Assembly: GCF_012277275.1 (NCBI RefSeq) | Contig: NZ_CP051155.1 | Location: 124,001-188,000, forward strand | DNA length: 64,000 bases | Direction: 5' to 3' | Source: Gephyromycinifex aptenodytis | GTDB taxonomy: Bacteria; Actinomycetota; Actinomycetes; Actinomycetales; Dermatophilaceae | Part shown: positions 1 to 8,437 of the stretch, one piece after another | Layout: each line of letters starts with the position of its first letter | Numbering within the stretch: position 1 is the first letter of the stretch | Notes under the pieces: model-generated | Databases searched by the model: none | What the model was told of the DNA's origin: nothing | Seen by the model: only the letters and a program-made list of their open reading frames with translations | Translations under genes and position numbers: made by a program

Positions 1-1
1 G

Positions 2-1090
2 GCGTTGGGTGCTCCGCTCGCCGTGCTCTACAAGTTCTTCGACGACCAAGGCGTCTATCTCGCCGCGATCATCGCGTTCTACGCGTTCATCTCGATGTTC
101 CCGATGTTCCTGCTGCTGTCCACGATTCTGGGTTTTGCTTTGGAGAGCGATCCGGGGCTGCGGGAGGCCATCCTCGCTTCTGCGGCCAGCCAGATCCCGG
201 TGATCGGGCATGACATCGAGGCGCAGAAACTGACCGGTAGCGGGACCGCTGCCATCGTCGCTGTGCTGACGGCGTTGTACGGGTCGCTGGGGGTAGCCCA
301 GGCCATCCAGAACGCCATGAACTTCACCTGGGGTGTGCGGCGCAACGAGCGGCCCAATCCGTTCACCAGCAGGCTGCGTAGCCTCGGACTCATCGGAATC
401 CTCGGTCTGTTCGTGCTCGCCACGACGCTGCTGAGTCAGCTCAGTTCGGCGCTACGCGCGACGAACTTTCCGCTCACCGACCGTTCGGCGATGCTGGCCA
501 GTGTCGGGTCGCTGCTGCTGTCGAGTTTCTTCTTCGTCCTCATCTGTCGCCTGGGCACGGCCAAGGCGCTGACGACCCGTGAGGTGTTGCCGGGTTCGCT
601 GCTGGCCGGTCTGGCCTGGCAGGGGCTGCAAACCGGTGGTGGAGCCTTCGTGCAGTCGGTGGTGGCGCGCTCATCGGCTACCAACGGTGTCTTCGCGGTG
701 GTCCTGGGACTTCTAGCGTGGCTGTTCCTTGCCTCGATCGTGTTGGTGATCTGCCTTGAGGTGAACGTGGTGATGGCTCGAAAGCTGTATCCGCGTTCGC
801 TGCTGACCCCGATGACTGATCTGGTGGACCTGACCGATGCCGACCGGCACACTTACAGCCGGCTCGCCCGGGCACAGGCGATCAAGGGGTTCCAGAACGT
901 CGAGGTCACTTTCGAACATGACGGCCAGTACGCCACCGCGCACCGAAACCGGGAGCTGCACGGGGCCACCTCGATCGAAGCGGTCGAACTCGAGGAGGCC
1001 GCCCAGGGGCCAGAAACCGACGAGCCGCCCACCGCGGCAACGCCGGTGCTGGCCCGCAATGACCCAGACTCGGCCCGTCTCCGGCGTTGA
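2..1090 (+). CDS. YihY/BrkB-family inner membrane protein (5' end outside window)
   Basis: The frame is open from the first bases of the window, and no convincing start with a ribosome site is visible, so the N-terminus is probably cut. About 360 residues remain. They hold six hydrophobic segments, beginning with LAAIIAFYAFISMFPMF and ending with FLASIVLVICLEVNVV, the usual pattern of the YihY/virulence factor BrkB family. The last ~90 residues are a hydrophilic, acidic tail with a cytoplasmic look. The family was once annotated as ribonuclease BN, but a transport or envelope role is more likely and the substrate is unknown. It converges on the nuclease gene downstream. Family assignment is firm; function is not. 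Confidence 0.85.
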   Translation, partial: ALGAPLAVLYKFFDDQGVYLAAIIAFYAFISMFPMFLLLSTILGFALESDPGLREAILASAASQIPVIGHDIEAQKLTGSGTAAIVAVLTALYGSLGVAQAIQNAMNFTWGVRRNERPNPFTSRLRSLGLIGILGLFVLATTLLSQLSSALRATNFPLTDRSAMLASVGSLLLSSFFFVLICRLGTAKALTTREVLPGSLLAGLAWQGLQTGGGAFVQSVVARSSATNGVFAVVLGLLAWLFLASIVLVICLEVNVVMARKLYPRSLLTPMTDLVDLTDADRHTYSRLARAQAIKGFQNVEVTFEHDGQYATAHRNRELHGATSIEAVELEEAAQGPETDEPPTAATPVLARNDPDSARLRR

Positions 1091-1168
1091 CCTCACGCGT
1101 CAGAGCCATCCCAGAACTGCGCCAGGCGCTTCGGTTTCGCTGTCGGTCACCTCATCCGCGCAGGAAAG

Positions 1169-1912
1169 TCAGACCTTGGCTGGACGCCAGCCCGCTCGCT
1201 GGGCATCCCGGGTGGAGCAGAACCAGCGCTCGCCTTTGTTCAAGGTGATCTTGGTGGCGTTGTAGTACCGCTGGCCGGGAAGGTGATAGATCTTCTCGCC
1301 GCTGCTGCTGATGTTCCCCTTGATGGTGCAGCGACCTGCAACCGGCTTGGCGTTCGGTTTCGGCTTGGTGACCGCCTGCGTCAACGGGCGGCCGACACCT
1401 TGCTTGGCGCACGTCGCGCTCCACACGCCGCGGCGCGCCTTCATCGCTCGGGCCTGGGCCGAACGGAAGGTGCTCTGGCCGACGTAGGGCTTGGCGTAGG
1501 TGTATTCGCGTCCGTAACCGTTGGCGATCAGCCGCTGCGCCAGCGACGACCGGTCCGGCAGGATCACGTGACGCAACAGTCGGTGGTAACGGTCACGATC
1601 GCCCTGCGTGCGGTCGGCGCGTAGCGTCACCACCTTGCCCGCGACCAGGTTCGTCGTCGCGGCCTTGGCCTGGGTCGAGAAACACTGTCGTTTGGACAAC
1701 TCCGGGGTGTCCACGCCGATGACCCGTACCTTCTCGATGCGAGACCCGACCCGCACATGGACGGTGTCGCCGTCCACGACGTAGGTCACGCGCCCGACGA
1801 TCTCGCCAGGCGCCCGCACTGCACTGACCGCGCCGGCAGCCTGCGCCCCCGGTGCGCCTGCCCCCACGACCATTCCAGCGGCCAAAACCGCCGCCGCCAC
1901 CCCAACCTTCAC
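1169..1912 (-). CDS. Secreted thermonuclease-family nuclease with C-terminal GERWFCS domain
   Basis: The 247-aa product starts at GTG after a G-rich stretch and has a signal peptide ending near ASAQ-like GAQAAG. Residues ~40-165 form an SNase/thermonuclease OB-fold (VDGDTVHVRV). The arginine of RVIGVDTPE, its Asp and Glu, and the arginine of DRYHRLLRHV correspond to the staphylococcal nuclease catalytic set. The C-terminal ~75 residues (GEKIYHLPGQ, YYNATKI, GERWFCS, AGWRPAKV) form a small domain often found at the C-terminus of secreted actinobacterial nucleases and cell-surface proteins. Expected to be an exported or wall-associated DNase/RNase. It stands alone and converges with the BrkB gene. 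Confidence 0.85.
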   Translation of the reverse strand: MKVGVAAAVLAAGMVVGAGAPGAQAAGAVSAVRAPGEIVGRVTYVVDGDTVHVRVGSRIEKVRVIGVDTPELSKRQCFSTQAKAATTNLVAGKVVTLRADRTQGDRDRYHRLLRHVILPDRSSLAQRLIANGYGREYTYAKPYVGQSTFRSAQARAMKARRGVWSATCAKQGVGRPLTQAVTKPKPNAKPVAGRCTIKGNISSSGEKIYHLPGQRYYNATKITLNKGERWFCSTRDAQRAGWRPAKV

Positions 1913-2244
1913 GACAACCCCCCATGTGCTTGCATCTGAAACGCTTCCCCCTGCTCGAACGCACGCCAGCCGCGCAGGACGCGGTGTGCGCCATGCAGAT
2001 CATCGTCTCGGGGCTGCGGAAGCTGACAGGAACGACGACAGTGGGGACCTACGTCCCACCGGGGCAGTAGCGCATCGGACAGCTGCTGGGCCGCCCGATC
2101 GGGGTATGCCCACGCCCTACCCCCACCTGCTTCGAGGGTGCGCACTCGCAAAGACGCCGATGGCGCACCACTGGTAACCTCCGGAAAGTGGCCGACCGGT
2201 CCCACCGAGCGGCTCGCGCTCGTCATGCGTGCAGGAGCATACCT
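1913..2244. other. Intergenic region between divergent nuclease and permease genes
   Basis: I find no credible gene in these 332 bases. The region must carry promoters for both flanking genes. It contains a 7-bp perfect inverted repeat (2137-2143 with 2163-2169, 19-nt loop) and a smaller GGGAC/GTCCC hairpin near 2043-2056. No known riboswitch consensus was recognised. Confidence 0.4.
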
Positions 2245-3711
2245 ATGCCATCCACACCCTCGTCCCCTCAGCCACCGGCGCCGCCCTCGCTACGCTCGGT
2301 CGAGCGGCGCAGCATCGACGTAGTTCCTCCTGCGGAGCGCACCGGTACTCCGCGGAGTCAGTTCACGCTGTGGCTGGGTGCGAACATGCAGATCACGGCC
2401 GTCGTCGACGGTGCGCTCGCCGTGGTGTTCGGCGCGGATGCCTGGTGGGCCATCGTCGGTCTGCTGATCGGCAACGTGCTCGGCGGCATCGTGATGGCGT
2501 TGCACTCCGCGCAGGGCCCGCGCCTGGGATTGCCGCAGATGATCAGCAGTCGCGCGCAGTTCGGGGTCCTGGGGGCCGCGCTGCCACTCATCCTCGTGGT
2601 GATCATGTACCTCGGTTTCGCCGCGACGGGCACGTTGCTCTCCGGGCAGGCGATCAACAAGATGCTCGGCACCGAGACCCCCGCCGTCGGCATCGTCATC
2701 TTCGGGCTGCTCACCCTGCTCGTCGCCGTTTTCGGGTACCAGTGGATCCACCTGCTCGGGCGCATCGCGACCGTCACCGGTCTGCTCGGGTTCGCCTACC
2801 TGTTCGTGCGCCTGCTCGCCGAGCACAGCGTGGGTGAACTCCTGGCGCCCAAGGAGGGGTTCGTGCTCGCGACCTTCCTCCTGGCCGTCTCGGTCTCGGC
2901 CGGGTGGCAGCTCGTGTATGGGCCGTATGTCGCCGACTACTCCCGCTACCTGCCTGCTGATACTCCTGCGGCGCACACGTTCTGGGGCACGTTCCTCGGC
3001 AGCGTCATCGGCAGCCAGATCGCTATGACGTTCGGTGCTTTGGTGGCGAGCGTCCCCGGTAACGGCTTTCTCACAAACCAGGTCGGAGTCCTCGGGGCTC
3101 TCGCCGGATCGGCCGCGATGGCCTTTGTCATCTATCTGGTCATCGTCATCGGCAAGCTCGCCGTCAATTGCCTCAACGCGTACGGCGGCTTCATGACGAT
3201 CCTCACGACGATCACGGGATTCACCCGCCGCGACCGTGTCTCCCGAGGAACGCGCATCGCTCTCATCGCGGCCTTCGTCACGATCTCGATGCTGATTGCG
3301 TTGTTGGCGAGCAGCGACTTCATCGCGACGTTCAAGAACTTCATTCTCGTGCTGCTCATGGTGTTCACGCCGTGGAGTGCGATCAACCTCGTCGACTACT
3401 ACCTCGTCAGCAAGGAGCGCGTCGACATTCCCGCGCTGTACGACCGAGAGGGCCGCTACGGCAGTTGGAATGTGCCCGCGCTCGCCGTGTACCTCATCGG
3501 GGTCGCGGTGCAGTTGCCGTTCCTGGCGCAGGCGATGTACACCGGCCCGGTCACGAAGATGCTGGGCGGGGTCGATATCAGTTGGATCGTGGGTCTGATC
3601 GTCACCGGTGCGCTGTACTACCCCCTCGCGCGTCGCCAGAACCTCGCACCCGAGCGTCTCATCTACCCGGCCGAGGCCGCTCTGAACACCGAGGACCTCG
3701 CCGGTAGGTGA
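2245..3711 (+). CDS. NCS1-family purine/cytosine-type permease
   Basis: The 488-aa product is a polytopic membrane protein with about twelve hydrophobic segments. It matches the nucleobase:cation symporter-1 (CodB/Fcy) family: an N-terminal hydrophilic leader with SVERRSIDVVP, then TLWLGANMQ, QGPRLGLPQMISSRAQFG and SVSAGWQLVYGPYVADYSRYLP. It probably imports a nucleobase or related heterocycle (cytosine, purine, hydantoin or pyridoxine-like), but the substrate cannot be read from sequence. A longer in-frame start exists at 2188. I chose ATG 2245 because AGGAG sits 7 nt upstream and the extra 19 residues look non-coding. No catabolic partner gene is adjacent. Confidence 0.88.
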   Translation: MPSTPSSPQPPAPPSLRSVERRSIDVVPPAERTGTPRSQFTLWLGANMQITAVVDGALAVVFGADAWWAIVGLLIGNVLGGIVMALHSAQGPRLGLPQMISSRAQFGVLGAALPLILVVIMYLGFAATGTLLSGQAINKMLGTETPAVGIVIFGLLTLLVAVFGYQWIHLLGRIATVTGLLGFAYLFVRLLAEHSVGELLAPKEGFVLATFLLAVSVSAGWQLVYGPYVADYSRYLPADTPAAHTFWGTFLGSVIGSQIAMTFGALVASVPGNGFLTNQVGVLGALAGSAAMAFVIYLVIVIGKLAVNCLNAYGGFMTILTTITGFTRRDRVSRGTRIALIAAFVTISMLIALLASSDFIATFKNFILVLLMVFTPWSAINLVDYYLVSKERVDIPALYDREGRYGSWNVPALAVYLIGVAVQLPFLAQAMYTGPVTKMLGGVDISWIVGLIVTGALYYPLARRQNLAPERLIYPAEAALNTEDLAGR

Positions 3712-3757
3712 ATCCGGCGCCGGTCGATACCTGCGCCGTGACATCGAATGCGGGCCA

Positions 3758-3786
3758 AGCCGGCTGCGGGATTACCGTGGCCGGCT
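3758..3786. terminator. Hairpin downstream of the permease gene
   Basis: A perfect 7-bp inverted repeat, AGCCGGC (3758-3764) and GCCGGCT (3780-3786), with a 15-nt loop, lies 46 nt after the permease stop. It could end transcription from either side. There is no clear U-tract. Confidence 0.4.
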
Positions 3787-4023
3787 GGGCCCGTTGAAGC
3801 TTCTCTTCACCGAACAGACCTGATACTCGGCACTCCTTGCTTGAGCGATGTAGATGCGTTCGGAGGGGGCTGGCTGGCCGGGACCCGGAGGGAAATCGAA
3901 CTTGTAACCTGAATAATCTTCGAGAAGCTTCTTGCCCTCACGTGTCAAAACGCCGTCTTCACTCGATGTGTAGATCTCTTTGTCGACTCCGGACGGCTTT
4001 ACCATATCGAGCTTTGGCAACAT
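3772..4023 (-). CDS. Hypothetical 83-aa ORF in a lower-GC patch, possibly a gene remnant
   Basis: I do not recognise this protein. The reading frame has protein-like composition (acidic/basic balance, KKLLEDYSGYKFDFPPGPGQ), and the surrounding ~350 bases are clearly less GC-rich (near 53%) than the rest of the window. The first standard start is ATG 4023, with no good ribosome site. The same frame stays open for at least 45 further codons upstream (for example LSRIRGVIRHGVRQLFRRGSK) without any ATG, GTG or TTG. That suggests a decayed 5' end, a non-standard start or chance. The 3' end lies inside the hairpin after the permease. No mobile element ends were found around it. Confidence 0.35.
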   Translation of the reverse strand: MLPKLDMVKPSGVDKEIYTSSEDGVLTREGKKLLEDYSGYKFDFPPGPGQPAPSERIYIAQARSAEYQVCSVKRSFNGPSRPR

Positions 4024-4334
4024 CTTGCTGCCTCGACGGAAAAGTTGCCTGACACCATGTCGGATGACTCCTCGAATTCTCGATAGTCGCTCGGTCAGTG
4101 AAAGGTAAAGAGCGCGACATGCAGTAAAGGCTGGTACAGACTCGAGCAGCGGCCCTTGTACACATCCGGCACGGTCCAGAGGTTCCGATCACCCGCCCTG
4201 GGGTTGGAGTGCTTCTTCGGGGGATGCAGCGTCTATGAGCGCGCACGCGGCGCTTGCACGCGGGGGTCTCCGGCGACGCGCAGAGAGGTGTCACTCGGCG
4301 CTGTTACTCTCGCGGTGAGGCCCGAGATCGGGTT
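4024..4334. other. Gene-free stretch upstream of the cobN riboswitch
   Basis: No supported gene. The left part belongs to the lower-GC patch and the upstream open frame of the small ORF. The right part should hold the promoter of the cobN transcript, but no hexamer pair is convincing. Confidence 0.35.
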
Positions 4335-4528
4335 TCACGAGACCGGTTCGTACCGGTCGCGACATCCTTTCGGATGACGCAGAGGAGGAAGCCGGTGAGA
4401 TCCCGGCGCGGTCCCGCCACTGTGTCCCTGCCAACACCATCGGCCCCCGGGTCGGCGAGGTGGGGGAGTCAGGAACTCCGGTCATCCGAGCACCACCCCG
4501 GGGCGAGGACCCCGAGAGAGGCCACTTC
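4335..4528 (+). promoter_or_regulatory. Cobalamin (B12) riboswitch controlling cobN
   Basis: The B12 box is clear at 4388-4424 (GAAGCCGGTGAGATCCCGG followed by CGCGGTCCCGCCACTGTG), and the downstream core GAGTCAGGAACTCCGG lies at 4466-4481. A GC hairpin (CGGGG...CCCCG, about 4499-4514) directly precedes the purine-rich ribosome site GAGAGAGG of cobN. This suggests coupling of cobalamin binding to ribosome access. The 5' boundary is approximate. The element should lower cobN expression when adenosylcobalamin is plentiful. A near copy precedes cobO at 11845. Confidence 0.9.
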
Positions 4529-7500
4529 GTGTTTCTGCTGCTGTCGACTTCCGACACTGACCTGCTGTCCGCCCGCGCCGCCAACGACCTCGCCACCGCT
4601 GCCACCGACGTAGCCGACGAGTCGGCGAGCACCGTTGAGCCGGGCGAGGCGCCCGTCACGTGGAGGTACGCCAACCCCGTCAAACTCGACCGGTTGCGCC
4701 TCACCGACGCCGACGACGCAGCCCAGGCCGCCTCCCAGCGTGCCCACCTCGCCGCCCAGCTCGACAGGCTGCTGGAGGGCATCGACCTCGTTGTCGTCCG
4801 TCTCCTCGGTGGCCGTCGCGCGTGGGAGGACGGACTCGACCTCCTCCTCGCCCCCGAGCAGCGACGCCCTGTCGTGGTCCTCACCGGCGAGCAGGCCCCC
4901 GACGCCGAACTGATGACCCAGTCGACCGTCCCCGTCGGCGTGGCCACCCAGGCCCACGCCTACCTCGCCCACGGCGGCGCCGCCAACCTCGCCCAACTCG
5001 CGGCGTTCCTCTCCGACACCGTGCTCCTGACCGGGCACGGCTTCGCGCCGCCGCTGGCTGCGAGCTCCTGGGGATCCCTCGGTTGTGTCGGTGACTGCCT
5101 CGACATCCCCGCCGCCGAGCGCAGCCAGTGCGGGGCCACCGACTGCCGGGCCTGGCAGAGCGACCCCGACGACGAGCGCCCGACGATCGCGGTGCTCTTC
5201 TACCGCGCCCACCACATGAGCGGCAACACTGCCTTCGTCCACACCCTCTCCGACGCGATCGAGGCCGCGGGCGGGCGCGCCATGCCCCTCTACATCACCT
5301 CGCTGCGCGAACCCGAGCCCGAGCTCATGGCCACCCTCAAACAGGCCGACGCCGTCATCACCACCGTGCTCGCCGCAGGCGGCACCGTCCCCTCGGCCGC
5401 GCAGGCCGGTGGCAGCGAAGATGCCTGGGATGCAGGCGCCCTCGCCTCCCTGGACGTGCCCGTGATCCAGGGCCTCGTCCTCGGCTCCTCCCGCCAGGAG
5501 TGGCTCGACAGCGACGACGGCGTCACCCCGCTCGACTGCGCGACCCAGGTCGCCGTGCCGGAGTTCGACGGCCGCATCATCTCGGTGCCGTTCTCGTTCA
5601 AGGAGGTCGACGCCGACGGACTGCCCCGCTACGTGCCCGACCCCGAACGCGCTGCGCGCGTCGCAAGCATCGCTGTCTCCTACGGCCGCCTGCGCGCCAC
5701 CCCGCCGCAGCAGCGGCGCCTCGCGATCGTGCTCTCGGCCTACCCCACCAAGCACGCCCGCATCGGCAACGCCGTCGGCCTCGACACCCCCGCCAGCGCC
5801 ATTCACCTGCTGCACCAGCTCGCTGACGCCGGGTACGACATCGGCCCCCTGACCGGCGAAGGCTCCCTTCCCGGCGTTGAATCGGGCAACGGCGACGACC
5901 TCATCCACGCCCTCGTGGCCACCGGTGGATACGACCAGGCCTGGCTTACCGAGGAACAGCTCGCGTCCAACCCCCTGCGCGTGCCCGCCGACCTCTACGA
6001 GCAGTGGTACTCCCGCCTCGAACCCGAGCTGCGCGAACTCGTCGAAGAAGCTTGGGGTCCCGCGCCCGGCACGCTCTACATCGATGAGACCAGCGCCGCC
6101 CGCCGCGGTGAGAAGGCCGCGAAGTCGCTGATCATGGCGGGGGTTCGCGCGGGCAACGTCGTCGTCATGATCCAGCCGCCGCGCGGATTCGGCGAGAACC
6201 CCATCGCGATCTACCACAACCCGGACATGGCGCCCAGCCACCACTACCTCGCCGCCTACCGCTGGCTCGAAGCCCCGGTCGAGGAGGGCGGATTCGGTGC
6301 GCACGCCGTCGTCCACCTCGGCAAGCACGGCAACCTCGAATGGCTGCCCGGCAAGTCCACGGCCATGTCCGCCACCTGCGGTCCCGACGCCGTGCTCGGA
6401 AACCTGCCGCTGATCTACCCGTTCCTCGTCAACGACCCCGGCGAAGGCACTCAGGCCAAGCGGCGCGCCCACGCCACCCTCGTCGACCACCTCGTGCCGC
6501 CGATGACGCGCGCCGACTCCTACGGCGAGATCGCCAAGCTCGAACAGCTCCTGGACGAGTACGCCCAGGTCAGCGTCATGGACCCGGGCAAGGCCCCCGC
6601 CGTGCGGCAGCAGATCTGGACCCTGATCCAGGCGGCGCGTCTCGACAAGGACCTCGGCCTCAAGGAGCGCCCCGACGAGGCGTTCTTCGACGACTTCATC
6701 CTCCACGTCGATGGATGGCTGTGTGAGATCAAGGACGTGCAGATCCGCGGCGGCCTGCACATCCTCGGCCAGGCACCCACGGGCGAGGGCCGCATCAACC
6801 TCGTGCTCGCCATGCTGCAGGCCGCGCAGATCTGGGGCGGCCAGTATGCCCTGCCCGGCCTGCGTGAGGCCCTCGGGTTGGACGAGGGAAACAAGGAACG
6901 CCAGGCCACCGACGACGTCGAATCCGCCGCTCGCGGGCTCGTCGAAGCGATGGAGTCCGCCGGGTGGGCGCCCGAGGCGGTGTCCGACATCGCCGACCGT
7001 GCCCACGAACTCGTCGCTGCCGGAGTGCGCGGCGAGGCCGGAGTCGCCGTCGGTCTGGACCGGGACAAGGTCGCCGCCATCCTCGACTTCGCCGCCACCG
7101 AGATCGTGCCCCGACTCAACGCGACGACCGACGAGATCGACCGCGTGCTGCACGCCCTGAGCGGCGGTTTTGTACCGCCGGGCCCCTCGGGCTCGCCGCT
7201 GCGCGGACTCATCAACGTGCTGCCCACCGGTCGCAACTTCTACTCCGTCGACCCCCGCGCCATCCCGAGCCGCCTCGCGTGGGAGACCGGCAGCGCCCTG
7301 GCCGAGTCCCTCGTCGCGCGCTACGTCGCCGACCACGGGGAACCGCCCGCCAACGTCGGACTCTCCCTGTGGGGCACCTCCGCGATGCGCACCGCCGGTG
7401 ACGACATCGCCGAAGCCCTGGCGCTCCTGGGAATTCGCCCTGTCTGGGACGACGCCTCCCGCCGCGTCAAGGACCTCGAAGTCATGACGCTGGCCGAACT

Positions 7501-8437
7501 CGGTCGCCCGCGCGTCGACGTGACGCTGCGGATCTCCGGGTTCTTCCGGGACGCCTTCCCACACGCCACGGCGCTGCTCGACGACGCGGTGGCTCTGGCC
7601 GCAGCGCAGGACGAGAGCGATGTCGACAACTTCGTGCGCGCCCACGTCGAAGCCGACAAGGCCGCCGGCATCGACGAGCGCTCCGCCCGCACCCGCGTCT
7701 TCGGCTCCAAGCCGGGAACGTACGGAGCCGGGTTGCTGCAGCTCATCGACTCACGCGACTGGCGCACCGACGCCGACCTCGCCGAGGTCTACACCGTGTG
7801 GGGCGGTTACGCCTACGGGCGTGACCTCGACGGTGTGCCCGCCCGCGAAACCATGGAACGCACCTACAAGCGCATCCGCGTTGCCGCCAAGAACGTCGAC
7901 ACCCGCGAGCACGACATTGCCGATTCCGACGACTACTTCCAGTACCACGGCGGCATGGTCGCGGCGGTGCGCTCGCTCACTGGCGCCGACCCGGAGGCCT
8001 ACATCGGCGACTCCACCCGGCCCCAACTCGTCGCCACCCGAACGCTGCTCGAGGAGACGTCACGGGTGTTCCGCGCCCGCGTCGTCAACCCCAAGTGGAT
8101 GGCCGCGATGCGCGAACACGGCTACAAGGGCGCGTTCGAGATGGCTGCCACCGTCGACTACCTCTTCGGCTACGACGCCACCACGGGTGTGGTCGGGGAC
8201 TGGATGTATGAGCGGTTGACCACGGAATACGTCCTGGATGAGACCAACCGGGAGTTTCTGGCCAAGTCGAACCCGTGGGCATTGCACGCGATGACCGAAC
8301 GTCTGCTGGAGGCAGTGGACCGCGGGATGTGGGCTGAGCCCGACCCGCAGATCCTCGCCGAACTGCGAACCGCCTACCTGGATGCTGAAGGTGACCTTGA
8401 GGGTGACGACGACGATGTGTCGGGAGCAATCAAATGA
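4529..8437 (+). CDS. cobN: Cobaltochelatase large subunit CobN
   Basis: CobN is the large subunit of the aerobic ATP-dependent cobaltochelatase, which inserts Co(II) into hydrogenobyrinic acid a,c-diamide. The product is about 1302 aa, the normal size, with family motifs throughout (HLGKHGNLEWLPGKSTAMS, GEGRINLVLAMLQAAQIWGG, NFYSVDPRAIPS, VWGGYAYGRD). The open frame runs back to 4460, but those codons lie inside the riboswitch. GTG 4529 gives the family-like N-terminus VFLLLSTSDTDLLSA and sits just after GAGAGAGG. Its stop overlaps the next start by 4 nt (ATGA), so chelatase subunits are translationally coupled. Regulated by the upstream B12 riboswitch. Confidence 0.96.
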   Translation: MFLLLSTSDTDLLSARAANDLATAATDVADESASTVEPGEAPVTWRYANPVKLDRLRLTDADDAAQAASQRAHLAAQLDRLLEGIDLVVVRLLGGRRAWEDGLDLLLAPEQRRPVVVLTGEQAPDAELMTQSTVPVGVATQAHAYLAHGGAANLAQLAAFLSDTVLLTGHGFAPPLAASSWGSLGCVGDCLDIPAAERSQCGATDCRAWQSDPDDERPTIAVLFYRAHHMSGNTAFVHTLSDAIEAAGGRAMPLYITSLREPEPELMATLKQADAVITTVLAAGGTVPSAAQAGGSEDAWDAGALASLDVPVIQGLVLGSSRQEWLDSDDGVTPLDCATQVAVPEFDGRIISVPFSFKEVDADGLPRYVPDPERAARVASIAVSYGRLRATPPQQRRLAIVLSAYPTKHARIGNAVGLDTPASAIHLLHQLADAGYDIGPLTGEGSLPGVESGNGDDLIHALVATGGYDQAWLTEEQLASNPLRVPADLYEQWYSRLEPELRELVEEAWGPAPGTLYIDETSAARRGEKAAKSLIMAGVRAGNVVVMIQPPRGFGENPIAIYHNPDMAPSHHYLAAYRWLEAPVEEGGFGAHAVVHLGKHGNLEWLPGKSTAMSATCGPDAVLGNLPLIYPFLVNDPGEGTQAKRRAHATLVDHLVPPMTRADSYGEIAKLEQLLDEYAQVSVMDPGKAPAVRQQIWTLIQAARLDKDLGLKERPDEAFFDDFILHVDGWLCEIKDVQIRGGLHILGQAPTGEGRINLVLAMLQAAQIWGGQYALPGLREALGLDEGNKERQATDDVESAARGLVEAMESAGWAPEAVSDIADRAHELVAAGVRGEAGVAVGLDRDKVAAILDFAATEIVPRLNATTDEIDRVLHALSGGFVPPGPSGSPLRGLINVLPTGRNFYSVDPRAIPSRLAWETGSALAESLVARYVADHGEPPANVGLSLWGTSAMRTAGDDIAEALALLGIRPVWDDASRRVKDLEVMTLAELGRPRVDVTLRISGFFRDAFPHATALLDDAVALAAAQDESDVDNFVRAHVEADKAAGIDERSARTRVFGSKPGTYGAGLLQLIDSRDWRTDADLAEVYTVWGGYAYGRDLDGVPARETMERTYKRIRVAAKNVDTREHDIADSDDYFQYHGGMVAAVRSLTGADPEAYIGDSTRPQLVATRTLLEETSRVFRARVVNPKWMAAMREHGYKGAFEMAATVDYLFGYDATTGVVGDWMYERLTTEYVLDETNREFLAKSNPWALHAMTERLLEAVDRGMWAEPDPQILAELRTAYLDAEGDLEGDDDDVSGAIK

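Noticed and set aside
1913-2244. Riboswitch controlling the permease
   Set aside because: Hairpins exist, but no thiamine, purine, preQ1 or guanidine consensus could be seen.
2290-3744. 484-aa minus-strand frame opposite the permease
   Set aside because: The Arg/Glu/Asp/His-rich composition is the mirror of a hydrophobic membrane gene. There is no recognisable domain.
4469-7645. 1058-aa open frame on the minus strand
   Set aside because: It is the antisense shadow of cobN in high-GC DNA. Its sequence is low-complexity Gly/Val/Asp/Arg-rich and matches no family, while the plus strand is a full CobN.
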